From contig NZ_JAKNTO010000001.1 in NCBI RefSeq assembly GCF_022440845.1, positions 62,001 through 126,000 of the forward strand: DNA of 64,000 bases, given 5' to 3'. Made by a program: the position numbers and the translations under genes. Positions 35,282-43,510 of this stretch are shown piece after piece. Source of the DNA: Ruminococcus sp. OA3. GTDB lineage: Bacteria; Bacillota; Clostridia; Lachnospirales; Lachnospiraceae. Numbering within the stretch: the stretch's first letter is position 1; the number at the start of each line of letters is the position of its first letter. Under the pieces are notes generated by a model. The model was not told the DNA's origin. It was given only the letters and a program-made list of their open reading frames with translations, and searched no databases.

Positions 35282-36277
35282 ATGTTAACAGCAAAACAAA
35301 ATTTTCTGGAAACGATCAAAGTTGACGGCAAGCCGGACCGCCTGGTAAATCAGTATGAACCATTTGTCCATATTGGCAATGATCCGCTCAGTGTATATAC
35401 CCGCGGAAACCGTGTACGCGGAACAACAAGCGTAGACAAATGGGGAACGACAATTCTGTTTCCGGAAGATGCCCCAGGACCGATGCCTCACGTAACAGAT
35501 GAATTGAAAGTATGTCCTGACGTCACAGAATGGCAGAAATATGTAAAAGTACCGGATCTTATCGGGAACTGCAGCCAGGGATGGGAAAACGCTCTCGCAA
35601 CTGCCGCAGAAGTAGACCGCAACGAAAAACTTGTCATGGGCTTTATGGGAACCGGTATCTTTGAACAGTGCCACTTCCTGATGGGATTTGAAGATACTCT
35701 GATGAACTTCCTGCTGGAACCGGAGGCAATGAAAGAGCTTGTTGCCACTGTTGCCGAATATCGTTTCCAGTATGCAAAGCTTATGGTTGATAATCTGAAA
35801 CCTGATGTTATCCTTTCCCATGACGACTGGGGTGCAAAGCACAGCCTGTTTATGGATCCGGATATCTGGAGAGAATTTTTCAAAGAGCATTACCGTAGAA
35901 TTTACGGATACATGCGTGAACACGATGTGATTGTCATCCACCATGCAGACTCTTTCCTGGAACCGATCATAGAAGATATGGCAGAGATCGGTATTCAGGT
36001 ATGGCAGGGTGTACTTCCTGAAAATGACATCCTGGGAATGCAGAAAAAACTGAACGGGAAAATGACTCTGATGGGCGGACTTGATGCGACGATCGACCGC
36101 GTCGATTCCACAGACGAGGAAATCCGTGCAAGTGTTCGCAAGGCCTGCGAGACTTATGGCCCTGGCGGACATTTTATCCCCTGCATGACCTATGGTTTAT
36201 CCGGAACGATTTATCCGCATACTGATGAGGTTATAAAGGATGAGATCGATCAGTACAACAAAGAAACTTACAAATAA
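35282..36277 (+). CDS. URO-D-fold protein lacking the canonical Cys ligand
   Basis: Protein of 331 aa with the uroporphyrinogen decarboxylase-like fold. It keeps the acidic pair after strand 5 (SHDDWGAKHS, 180-188). Where the methyltransferase branch has HxCG it reads H220-H-A-D223 (VIHHADSFLEP), so the zinc-ligand Cys is absent. It may use Asp as ligand, as some O-demethylase-type relatives do, or may not bind zinc. It is monocistronic, with its own promoter, operator pair and terminator, and shares the operator layout of the transporter/URO-D operon, suggesting joint regulation. The function is inferred at family level only. Confidence 0.83.
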   Translation: MLTAKQNFLETIKVDGKPDRLVNQYEPFVHIGNDPLSVYTRGNRVRGTTSVDKWGTTILFPEDAPGPMPHVTDELKVCPDVTEWQKYVKVPDLIGNCSQGWENALATAAEVDRNEKLVMGFMGTGIFEQCHFLMGFEDTLMNFLLEPEAMKELVATVAEYRFQYAKLMVDNLKPDVILSHDDWGAKHSLFMDPDIWREFFKEHYRRIYGYMREHDVIVIHHADSFLEPIIEDMAEIGIQVWQGVLPENDILGMQKKLNGKMTLMGGLDATIDRVDSTDEEIRASVRKACETYGPGGHFIPCMTYGLSGTIYPHTDEVIKDEIDQYNKETYK

Positions 36278-36317
36278 GTTATTGTGTAGCAGTCTGATCT
36301 GCTGCCTTTCACCTTCC

Positions 36318-36343
36318 AGGACCGCCATGTGGCGGTCCTTCCC
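36318..36343 (+). terminator. Terminator of the second URO-D gene
   Basis: AGGACCGCC, ATGT loop, GGCGGTCCT, then TCCC and a T run. Confidence 0.8.
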
Positions 36344-36345
36344 TT

Positions 36346-36374
36346 TTGCATTTTTATATTGTTTTTGTTATACT
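36346..36374 (+). promoter_or_regulatory. Promoter of the PucR-type regulator gene
   Basis: TTGCAT, 17 bp, TATACT. It has no TGTAGGA operator arm, so this gene is not under the same layout as its suspected targets. Confidence 0.55.
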
Positions 36375-36439
36375 GTCAACAGAATCAACTGTTTTTTTAC
36401 TTTTTATGTACAATCCGCACAAAGAAAGGCTGAATATCC

Positions 36440-38005
36440 ATGCAGAAAAAAGTGTATCCCGATTCAACGCCTCCCGCAGAAGGTTTTTTGCTGAACATGC
36501 AGATACTCGCAGACTCTTTGGAAGACCGGTTTGATATGCTGGAATTTTCCCCCGCGGGCAACCGCCCCACATTAAAAAGCGTGCGCCATTACAGAAACGG
36601 AACGGCCCCGACAATCGGATATGTCTATATCCTGTGGGCATTTCAGATTAATGAGCGCTTCGCCTCATTACAGGACGTCTCCCTGATCATCATTGGTGAG
36701 CCTGGTATGTCCATGCTGTCCGACAGTACATCTTATATTATCTTATCGGAGAACGCCGACATCTCCGATGTATTTGACTATACCACGGATATTTTTCTGC
36801 GTTACTCCGCCTGGGACCTGGCGCTCCAGAAAGCTCTGAACAGCGATAATCCCCTCAACGATATGCTGCAGGCCAGCCTCAGTATCTTCCGCAACCCGAT
36901 GTTTATCCATGATACGGATTTTTATATTCTGGCGTGCCCGAATGTCGTCGAAGGTATGACTGTGTGGAGCCGTGATTCCAGAAACGGCCGGAATATGGTT
37001 CCCCTGGAAGTCATCAATGACCTTAAGATCGACCACGAGTATATCCACACGCTGCATACCCAGAGCGCCGATATGTTTTCCGCCAATCAGCGCGGCTACC
37101 GCATCCTCTACAACAACCTCTGGAACGGAAACCGGTACGAAGGCCGTGTCCTGGTCAACGAGCTCCAAAGTATCATCAAACCCGGAGACTACCTTGCACT
37201 GGAGTATCTGTCCAGCATCGTGCTGGCATGTATTTCGGAGCGCAACGTATTTTGGACCAGTCTCGGCCGGAATGCCGAAGAAATATGCAAGCAGATTCTC
37301 AGCCAGACTGTCACTGACGAGCGCGAGATCAGCCACCTGCTGCGCTTTCTGGGATGGGGATATCACGATAAATATATCATTATCAAGCTGGGAACAGAAC
37401 ACTCCAACACCGATTACCGCTTCACCACCAGCACCTTTGGTTACATCGAGTCCCAGGTGGCCGCAAGCCACGCTTTTTTCTATGACCAGAGCATTGTAGT
37501 TATCGTCAATCAGACAGTCGGAAAAAACACAACCCCGCAGATCGTCAGCAATATGGCCTGGCTTATACGGGAAGGGCTGTTCAAAATGGGAGTCAGCAAT
37601 GAAATTTATGACTTCTCACAGATTCACCAGGGATACCGCCAGGCATCTATTGCACTTCAGTATGGCAGCAGAAGCAACAGCATGATCTGGTGTTACGATT
37701 TTAAAGATTATGTTCTGGATTACATGTTTGATAAAATATGTGAAGACATACCGTATGAGTATCTCTGCGCTCAGTCTATCCAGCAGCTGGCCCATTACGA
37801 TGAAAAGCATAACACAAAGCTGAATGAAACACTGGAGACATACCTGCGGCTGGAGCGAAATGTAGTGCAGACCGCCAAAACCCTGTATATCCACCGCAGC
37901 ACTCTGTTTTACCGACTGGACCGCATTCAGCAGCTGACCAGTCTGGACCTGGACGATCCGCGCATTCGCCTGTATCTGGAAATTTCTTATCAGATGAATA
38001 AGTAA
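36440..38005 (+). CDS. PucR/CdaR-type transcriptional regulator
   Basis: Regulator of 521 aa. The C-terminal 60 residues are the PucR helix-turn-helix (LETYLRLERNVVQTAKTLYIHRS, then TLFYRLDRI); before it lies the GGDEF-like middle domain typical of CdaR/PucR proteins (about 290-430). The N-terminal 280 residues probably sense a ligand. AAAGG precedes the ATG. It follows the two operator-bearing promoters of the URO-D/transporter genes and is the only free-standing regulator in that stretch, so it is the best candidate activator of both. That assignment is by proximity. Confidence 0.88.
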   Translation: MQKKVYPDSTPPAEGFLLNMQILADSLEDRFDMLEFSPAGNRPTLKSVRHYRNGTAPTIGYVYILWAFQINERFASLQDVSLIIIGEPGMSMLSDSTSYIILSENADISDVFDYTTDIFLRYSAWDLALQKALNSDNPLNDMLQASLSIFRNPMFIHDTDFYILACPNVVEGMTVWSRDSRNGRNMVPLEVINDLKIDHEYIHTLHTQSADMFSANQRGYRILYNNLWNGNRYEGRVLVNELQSIIKPGDYLALEYLSSIVLACISERNVFWTSLGRNAEEICKQILSQTVTDEREISHLLRFLGWGYHDKYIIIKLGTEHSNTDYRFTTSTFGYIESQVAASHAFFYDQSIVVIVNQTVGKNTTPQIVSNMAWLIREGLFKMGVSNEIYDFSQIHQGYRQASIALQYGSRSNSMIWCYDFKDYVLDYMFDKICEDIPYEYLCAQSIQQLAHYDEKHNTKLNETLETYLRLERNVVQTAKTLYIHRSTLFYRLDRIQQLTSLDLDDPRIRLYLEISYQMNK

Positions 38006-38039
38006 CCGGAGGCTTTGGAGAAATTTCCTGTGTAATCAA

Positions 38040-38080
38040 AAAGGCTGGTTTGCTCATGCAAGGAAACATGCAAACCAGTC
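38040..38080. terminator. Terminator between convergent genes
   Basis: AGGCTGGTTTGC pairs with GCAAACCAGTCCT; an inner CATG...CATG pair extends the stem. A-rich and T-containing flanks allow use from both strands. Confidence 0.65.
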
Positions 38081-38116
38081 CTCTTTGACTGCATCAAAAG
38101 ATACTGCCGGGAGTTT

Positions 38117-39133
38117 TTATGATATCTTCACAGCCCTGTGCGTCTTAAATGACTCCGCAGCGGCAAACGCCATCTCCGTGGATTTTGTTCCGTCGTATAC
38201 CGTTACGCCCGGCTTTCTTTCTTCTTTGATGCAGGATATGAATTCTTCCATCTCAAGCTGGTAGGACTCTGCAAATCTGACCGGAAAAGACTCTACGCAC
38301 TCCTGCACTGCTCCATGTTTATCATAGATGACCGCAAGATTCTTCGCCGGAACAGGGCTGATCCGGATGGAGCCTTCCGTGCCCACGATCTCCGTCTCAA
38401 TATGATAACCGTGCGGTGCCGTTCTGCCCACGTGAATCTGTCCAAGCGCTCCGTTTTCAAACTCAAACATTGCACATCCTGTCTCACAGTCTCCATTCTC
38501 CTCAAACTCCGGATGCTTGAACGTACAGCCAAGTGCATACACTTCTTTTGCATCAGCCCCAAGGAACCAGCGCATGAGATCGATATCATGGATAGCCATG
38601 TCAATGTATATTCCGCCGCTTGTACCGCAGAATCTGATAGCGCCTTCCACGAGTGCTTCCGGGTCGATGCCTGTCGCCTTCACCAGATATGGCTTCCCGA
38701 TCGCACCCTCTTCGATTTTCCTTTTCGCATATGCATAAGACTGGTCATACCGCCGCATAAACCCCAGGAAAAAGACTCTGTCTGAATATCTTTCCACTGC
38801 GCGCTCCGCCTGCTTACACTCTCTAATTGTCACACCCAGCGGTTTTTCACAAAAAACGTGCTTACCTGCTGCCAGAGCAGCTTCGATCTGCCAGCAGTGT
38901 TCCCCGCTTGTCGTCACGATCGCCACCGCGTCTATATCAGCTTCTTCCAGCATCTCATTAAAATCCGTATACACATCGTTCACGCCAAGTTCCTGTTTCG
39001 CATAGTCCAGCTCTGATTTCACGATAGAACACGCCGCTGTCAGAGAAGCCCCGGGGATCCTGTGACACAGATTCTTTGCATGCACTTTTCCAAGACGTCC
39101 CAGACCTGCAATTCCCACTTTTATAGTTGACAT
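38117..39133 (-). CDS. Gfo/Idh/MocA oxidoreductase, inositol dehydrogenase-like
   Basis: NAD(P)-dependent sugar or polyol dehydrogenase of 338 aa. The Rossmann motif GIAGLGRLGKVHA is at residues 7-19, the EKPLG motif with its catalytic Lys near 97, and the YDPH-like IDMAIHDIDLMRW element near 175 supplies the catalytic Asp/His. The sequence is most like inositol 2-dehydrogenases (IolG type). The start at MSTIKVGIAG follows AGGAGGATT. It is divergent from an AraC regulator gene 180 bases away, the likely controller. A substrate other than inositol is possible. Confidence 0.9.
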   Translation of the reverse strand: MSTIKVGIAGLGRLGKVHAKNLCHRIPGASLTAACSIVKSELDYAKQELGVNDVYTDFNEMLEEADIDAVAIVTTSGEHCWQIEAALAAGKHVFCEKPLGVTIRECKQAERAVERYSDRVFFLGFMRRYDQSYAYAKRKIEEGAIGKPYLVKATGIDPEALVEGAIRFCGTSGGIYIDMAIHDIDLMRWFLGADAKEVYALGCTFKHPEFEENGDCETGCAMFEFENGALGQIHVGRTAPHGYHIETEIVGTEGSIRISPVPAKNLAVIYDKHGAVQECVESFPVRFAESYQLEMEEFISCIKEERKPGVTVYDGTKSTEMAFAAAESFKTHRAVKIS

Positions 39134-39312
39134 AATATAATCCTCCTGTTTTCCCTTTACCTGATTCAATTCTTATGGATATCCCCATGTCCTGTCGGAT
39201 GCGGCGCCTCTTGTGCATCTGATGTGGTTATTATATAATACAGAAAAGCGCTTCACACTATCGTCATTTGCCCAAAAATATACATTTCTTGCCCAGATAC
39301 ACAGGAGGATTT

Positions 39313-40167
39313 ATGGAGAAAATACATGAAGAGGGAATCATCCCAAATGAAAAAGGAATTTTGAAAAGAGATGGTATTTACTTTCATTCACCTTCAGAAT
39401 TTTCAAAAGAGCATCTGTTTTGTGTGCTTTGGGGAGCTGAAGACATCTGCGACTTCCCCTATCGGGTCAGACGGGAATACTTAAATGCTTTTATGTTTAC
39501 CAGGATTCTGGAAGGTTCTCTCCACTATGAATACCGCGGAAAAACATTTATTGCCCAGCCTGGCGATATCGTACTCCAGGACTGTAAGCTGTTTAACCAC
39601 TACTGGGCAGAGGAACGCGTACGTCTGCAGTTTATTCATTTTTCCGGAAGCGTCACACAGGCCTACTGCGACATGCTTTATGAACAATACGGGGCATGTT
39701 TCCATAACTTTTCAACTGCGGGACTTCTTTTCGATAATCTGCTCGCCGAGCTTCAGAAATCCTCACCAAATGATCACCAGCTCTCTTTCCTGGTCACAGA
39801 CCTGTTCCGACAGCTCTCTGTCCCGGAAGACAGGCTGGTGAATCCCTCCATCCAGAAAGCGATGGAATATATGAACAGCTTCTTTTACGAAGAGCTGAGT
39901 CTCGCAGATATCTGCAGTCATGTATCACTAAGTCCATACTACTTTTCCCGGCTTTTCAAACGGCATACCTCACAGTCTCCCCATCAGTATCTTCTGGGCC
40001 TGCGTCTGAAACACGCAAGGACAATGCTCGCCGAGACCCGGGAATCCATTGAAAACATTGCAGCAGCCTGCGGTTTCGCCAGCACTTCACACTTTATCAG
40101 GGCATTCAAAAAAGAAGCCGGCGTTACGCCGGCCTCTTTCAGAAAGCTTTTTGAGTCTCCTCAATAA
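39313..40167 (+). CDS. AraC-family regulator, island paralogue 1
   Basis: Regulator of 284 aa. The N-terminal cupin-type sensing domain (about 50-150, with RGKTFIAQPGDIVL) precedes two helix-turn-helix units (about 185-284, LADICSHVSLSPYYFSRLFK and ENIAAACGFASTSHFIRAFK). The start follows ACAGGAGGATTT. It shares long, near-collinear similarity with the regulators at 44914 and 49698 (phrases such as EKGIL, FCVLWG, ICDFPYRVRR, NHYWAE, CDMLYEQ, PNDH). It is divergent from an inositol dehydrogenase-like gene, the presumed target. The following gene on the other strand ends three bases away. Confidence 0.93.
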   Translation: MEKIHEEGIIPNEKGILKRDGIYFHSPSEFSKEHLFCVLWGAEDICDFPYRVRREYLNAFMFTRILEGSLHYEYRGKTFIAQPGDIVLQDCKLFNHYWAEERVRLQFIHFSGSVTQAYCDMLYEQYGACFHNFSTAGLLFDNLLAELQKSSPNDHQLSFLVTDLFRQLSVPEDRLVNPSIQKAMEYMNSFFYEELSLADICSHVSLSPYYFSRLFKRHTSQSPHQYLLGLRLKHARTMLAETRESIENIAAACGFASTSHFIRAFKKEAGVTPASFRKLFESPQ

Positions 40168-40170
40168 ATG

Positions 40171-41334
40171 CTACTTGTAGTCCACCCAGACTGCACCATT
40201 GTCCGCAGAATGCACGCAGTTTTCCACCCAGCGGACCCCCTCTGCTCCTGCGTGTATATCGGGGTACCAGAACTCAACGGGTTCTCTCCGGTCTGCAGCA
40301 TCCATGGCACACGCAAATCGGCTGTACAGATTACTCCATGCCTCAAACAGTCCCTCAGGATGCCCGCCTCCGATGCGGTCATCCAAAAGCGCCGAGGGAT
40401 CCAGATATCCCATGCCGCGTTCCAGAACGCGTACCGGTTCTCCCTGTACTTCCAGCGTCAGTTGGTTGGGATGTTCATCCCACCATTCCAGCGACGCTTT
40501 CTCACCGATGACACGGATTTTCTGACCGTGCATGGAGCCGCAGTTCACACAGCAGGACCATACATAGCCAACTGCCCCGTTGTCATACTCCATTACCGTC
40601 ATGGAATTATCCTCCAGCGGAGCTCTCGACTTCACAAAGGACTGTCTGCTGCACATCAGACGTTTCACCTTCATTTCCGGAAGCATCACCTCAGACAGAT
40701 ACAGTGGATGTGTTCCGAGATCCCCCAGCACATAGGACGGGCCCGCAGTTTTGGGGTCTACCCTCCACTTCGTGGATGCAGTTGTATTTTCCACTGCAGC
40801 GTTGTGAAAACCATGTGAAAACTGCATATTGACAATGCGTATTTCCCCCAGGACGCCTTTTTGTATCAGGCGGCGTGCTTCTTCAATCATTTGATGGCCG
40901 GCATATCCGTATGTCACCCCTACGACTTTATTCTTTTCTGCTGCCAGCGCCTCCAGTTCCTGTGCTTCCTCTGTCGTAAAGCAGAGAGGTTTTTCACATA
41001 CAACGTGCAGTCCCGCACGCAGTGCCGCTTTCGTTATTTCGAAATGTGTTCCGTTCGGCGTCGCAACAGAAACCGCCTGGATACCATCCGGGCGCCTGGG
41101 CTCCTCATCAAACATGGTCTTATAATCCGGATAGCATCTGTCAGAATCCACATGCAGCATCCTGCCAAAGTCTTTTCCCCGCCCGGGATCAATATCAAAG
41201 GCCCCTGCCACCAGTTCAAAATTGAAATCCCTCAGCGCTGCCGAGCGATGGATATAACCGATCTGACTTCCTTTACCGCCGCCTACCATCGCCCAGCGAA
41301 GCGGTTTTTCTATTCTTTTTTCACCGTAGTACAT
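40171..41334 (-). CDS. Gfo/Idh/MocA oxidoreductase
   Basis: NAD(P)-dependent dehydrogenase of 387 aa from the larger branch of the family. Rossmann motif WAMVGGGKGSQIGYIH (14-29), catalytic Lys in CEKPLCFT near 118, and the conserved GDLGTHPLYLSEV element near 205. Such proteins oxidise a sugar carbon, often C3, in inositol, keto-sugar or glycoside pathways. The start at MYYGEKRIEK follows AAGGAGGCG; a longer frame overlaps the upstream isomerase gene. It is 25 bases after that TIM-barrel gene, so the two act together. Confidence 0.9.
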   Translation of the reverse strand: MYYGEKRIEKPLRWAMVGGGKGSQIGYIHRSAALRDFNFELVAGAFDIDPGRGKDFGRMLHVDSDRCYPDYKTMFDEEPRRPDGIQAVSVATPNGTHFEITKAALRAGLHVVCEKPLCFTTEEAQELEALAAEKNKVVGVTYGYAGHQMIEEARRLIQKGVLGEIRIVNMQFSHGFHNAAVENTTASTKWRVDPKTAGPSYVLGDLGTHPLYLSEVMLPEMKVKRLMCSRQSFVKSRAPLEDNSMTVMEYDNGAVGYVWSCCVNCGSMHGQKIRVIGEKASLEWWDEHPNQLTLEVQGEPVRVLERGMGYLDPSALLDDRIGGGHPEGLFEAWSNLYSRFACAMDAADRREPVEFWYPDIHAGAEGVRWVENCVHSADNGAVWVDYK

Positions 41335-41359
41335 GAAATTTACGCCTCCTTTAAATTTT

Positions 41360-42286
41360 TCAAATATTGTATCCCACACTTTTCAGATAGCTCACACTTT
41401 CCCTGACGTCCCTCAGACTCGTGCCGGCATTGCGGGGATCCCGCTCCTGTTCAATGGTTATGTAACCACTGTATCCTATATTTTCCAGTGTCTTCTGAAT
41501 CTTCGGGTAGTCCAGTACTCCTTTCCCGATCGGACACATCGACCCTTTCGCACACCCCTGGAAAAAACGGATATGTTCTCCCAGAACTTCCCGGTATACA
41601 GAATCATTTACATCTTTAAAATGTACATAATCCAGCCGATCCGAGTATTTTTTCAGCCAATCGCACGGGTCCATGCCAGAGTAATATAAATGCCCGGTAT
41701 CCAGGCACAGGCCTGCCGTCTCATAAGGAATATCCCTCACAACCGCTTCAATCTCGTCTGCAAACTCAATATAACCGCCCGCATGGGGATGGATCACAGG
41801 ACGCACCCCATATTCTGCCGCCTTCTCACAGATACCTCTTATGTGCCTCACCATAACTGACCACTCCTCCTGTGAAAGGCGCGGTGCCTTCTCCGAATGA
41901 CCCGCAGCATAATCACGTTCATCGTGTCCCCAGTCCATTACCGTCAGATACGGCGTCGGAAAATGCTGCCCCTCATACCTGGGAAGTACCGGCAATTTCG
42001 TTATCAGTGAACATATCTCATCTGTCTGCCAGAGAACATTTTGGTAATTATCCTCATTTAACAGATCGTCAAATATCGTGCCCGCCACAATGGAAAGTCC
42101 ATTTTTTGTCAGTTCTTCAGTAACTATCCCTGCATCCACCGGCAGATAACCGTACGGCCCCAGCTCAATTGCCCGGTAGCCGGCCTCCCCCGCTTCCTTC
42201 AGCACTCTCCGCCACGGAGGGATGTATGGATTTTTCACATCATCCACACCCCAGCAGCATGGAGCCCCGCAAATATTTATCCGCAT
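41360..42286 (-). CDS. Sugar phosphate isomerase/epimerase-like TIM-barrel protein (IolE-like)
   Basis: Protein of 308 aa of the xylose-isomerase-like TIM-barrel superfamily. The start GAPCCWGVDDV and the later metal-ligand residues (Glu in IELGPYGY, His/Asp around LCLDTGHLYY, VHFKDVNDS and the final Glu in TIEQERDP) resemble inosose dehydratase IolE. It is transcribed with a Gfo/Idh/MocA dehydrogenase, a pairing found in inositol and in keto-sugar/C-glycoside cleaving pathways. The DNA from 42287 to 42462 is AT-rich and holds its promoter region. The exact reaction cannot be assigned. Confidence 0.86.
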   Translation of the reverse strand: MRINICGAPCCWGVDDVKNPYIPPWRRVLKEAGEAGYRAIELGPYGYLPVDAGIVTEELTKNGLSIVAGTIFDDLLNEDNYQNVLWQTDEICSLITKLPVLPRYEGQHFPTPYLTVMDWGHDERDYAAGHSEKAPRLSQEEWSVMVRHIRGICEKAAEYGVRPVIHPHAGGYIEFADEIEAVVRDIPYETAGLCLDTGHLYYSGMDPCDWLKKYSDRLDYVHFKDVNDSVYREVLGEHIRFFQGCAKGSMCPIGKGVLDYPKIQKTLENIGYSGYITIEQERDPRNAGTSLRDVRESVSYLKSVGYNI

Positions 42287-42462
42287 CGTTTCAAACCTCC
42301 TTTGTATACACTTGTTATCTTTTCTTTTTCTAATGTCAATTATAGCTGTTTAAGATTTTTTTACCTTCATGATTTTGTAAATATTTTCACCTTATTCGCT
42401 CCATTTTCCGTGTGCCGGGCAGGTTTTTTCAACCGCTACTCCACTATCCTGTCATTGAACCC

Positions 42463-42503
42463 AAAAAAAGACCGCACGGCAAGATCACAAGCCAACGCAG
42501 TCC
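42463..42503 (-). terminator. Terminator of the upstream AraC-type gene
   Basis: On the minus strand GGACTGCGTTGGC pairs (some G-T) with GCCGTGCGGTC, followed by seven T. It separates the regulator at 42521 from the isomerase/dehydrogenase operon. Confidence 0.7.
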
Positions 42504-42520
42504 TTCCTGGATTATTTTAT

Positions 42521-43399
42521 TTATGATTGTCTGTTCGTTCCTTTCATCTCTTCTTTGTAGAGATGCCGGTACCGGATAGGGGTCATGCCTACTGTTTTTG
42601 CAAACAGCGTACTAAAGTAATTCGTATTATCATATCCCACCATGGTCGCAATCTGTGTCGCAGAAAAATCGGTCGATATCAGAAGTGTCTGCGCCAGCCC
42701 CACACGCCTTCGTATCACATACTGAATCGGTGTCTGTCCGGTACTGTTTTTAAAGATATGTGAGACATATGTAGCCGAATATCCCAGATCCTTTGCAGTC
42801 ATTTCCAATGTAATATTTTCGGTGAAATGTTGATTCAGATAATCACGGATACGAAGAACGTTCTGTTCTTCCGAGGTCCTCTGGGCAGCCACTGTCGGAA
42901 AGCTTTTCAGACGGCTGGTCATGACAATGAACGAAGCACACTGAAGCTGCGCCACAAGACGCCCTTCTTCATCAGCACCCTCAAGCTCATACATCTGTTC
43001 ACACATTGATCTCAGTATCGGAAACAGGTTGTCTGTCTGCCGTACATACGGTCCGCCCTTTTCTATCAGGTAATTCCGCGGCAGACCTTTTTTCTGAAGA
43101 TTCGTTATCCCGATGCAGTAGGAACCGATCTCCTGTTCCGAACCCGACACAACCTCATGCAGGTCGCCCTGGTTATAGTAAATCAGGCTCCCTTCCTTCA
43201 GAGGATAATGTTTGCCCTCGACCTGGTAAGAACCTTCCCCTCTGTATATCAGAAGAAGTTCGCAGATTGATTCATGGCGGTGAAGCGATCTCAGAACCTT
43301 TTTTCGCTCGTATCCCTGTTTGCTGATATAAACCATCGTCGGCAGCTGTCCGCCCTCAAAAACCTCTGCAATTTTCCGATTTGTCTCTGACCAGAACAT
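42521..43399 (-). CDS. AraC-family regulator, distinct subtype
   Basis: Regulator of 292 aa with a cupin-type N-terminal domain (LLLIYRGEGSYQVEGKHYPL, about 48-68) and two C-terminal helix-turn-helix units (LEMTAKDLGYSATYVSHIFK; SATQIATMVGYDNTNYFSTLF). It lacks the phrases shared by the three paralogues elsewhere in the island and so comes from another subfamily. It lies upstream of the isomerase/dehydrogenase operon on the same strand but ends in its own terminator. That operon is its most likely target. Confidence 0.92.
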   Translation of the reverse strand: MFWSETNRKIAEVFEGGQLPTMVYISKQGYERKKVLRSLHRHESICELLLIYRGEGSYQVEGKHYPLKEGSLIYYNQGDLHEVVSGSEQEIGSYCIGITNLQKKGLPRNYLIEKGGPYVRQTDNLFPILRSMCEQMYELEGADEEGRLVAQLQCASFIVMTSRLKSFPTVAAQRTSEEQNVLRIRDYLNQHFTENITLEMTAKDLGYSATYVSHIFKNSTGQTPIQYVIRRRVGLAQTLLISTDFSATQIATMVGYDNTNYFSTLFAKTVGMTPIRYRHLYKEEMKGTNRQS

Positions 43400-43437
43400 G
43401 CGATATCTCCTTCCTCATACAATTCTCTTCAAAAACC

Positions 43438-43482
43438 AAAAGAGGTGTCCAGAAAAAGTATACACTTTCCAGACACCTCTTA
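43438..43482 (-). terminator. Terminator of the third URO-D gene
   Basis: AAGAGGTGTC pairs with GACACCTCTT; the loop contains a second pairing AAAGT/ACTTT. TTTTGG and TTTTT follow on the minus strand. Confidence 0.8.
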
Positions 43483-43510
43483 TCAAGAAGGTTTAAGGAC
43501 AATTTTCACT

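Noticed and set aside
35285-36172. A 295-codon minus-strand frame opposite the second URO-D gene
   Set aside because: No family resemblance and no ribosome site; the plus-strand gene has promoter, operator, ribosome site and terminator.
36743-37471. A 242-codon minus-strand frame opposite the PucR-type gene
   Set aside because: Shadow of the regulator gene; the plus-strand product has clear PucR domains.
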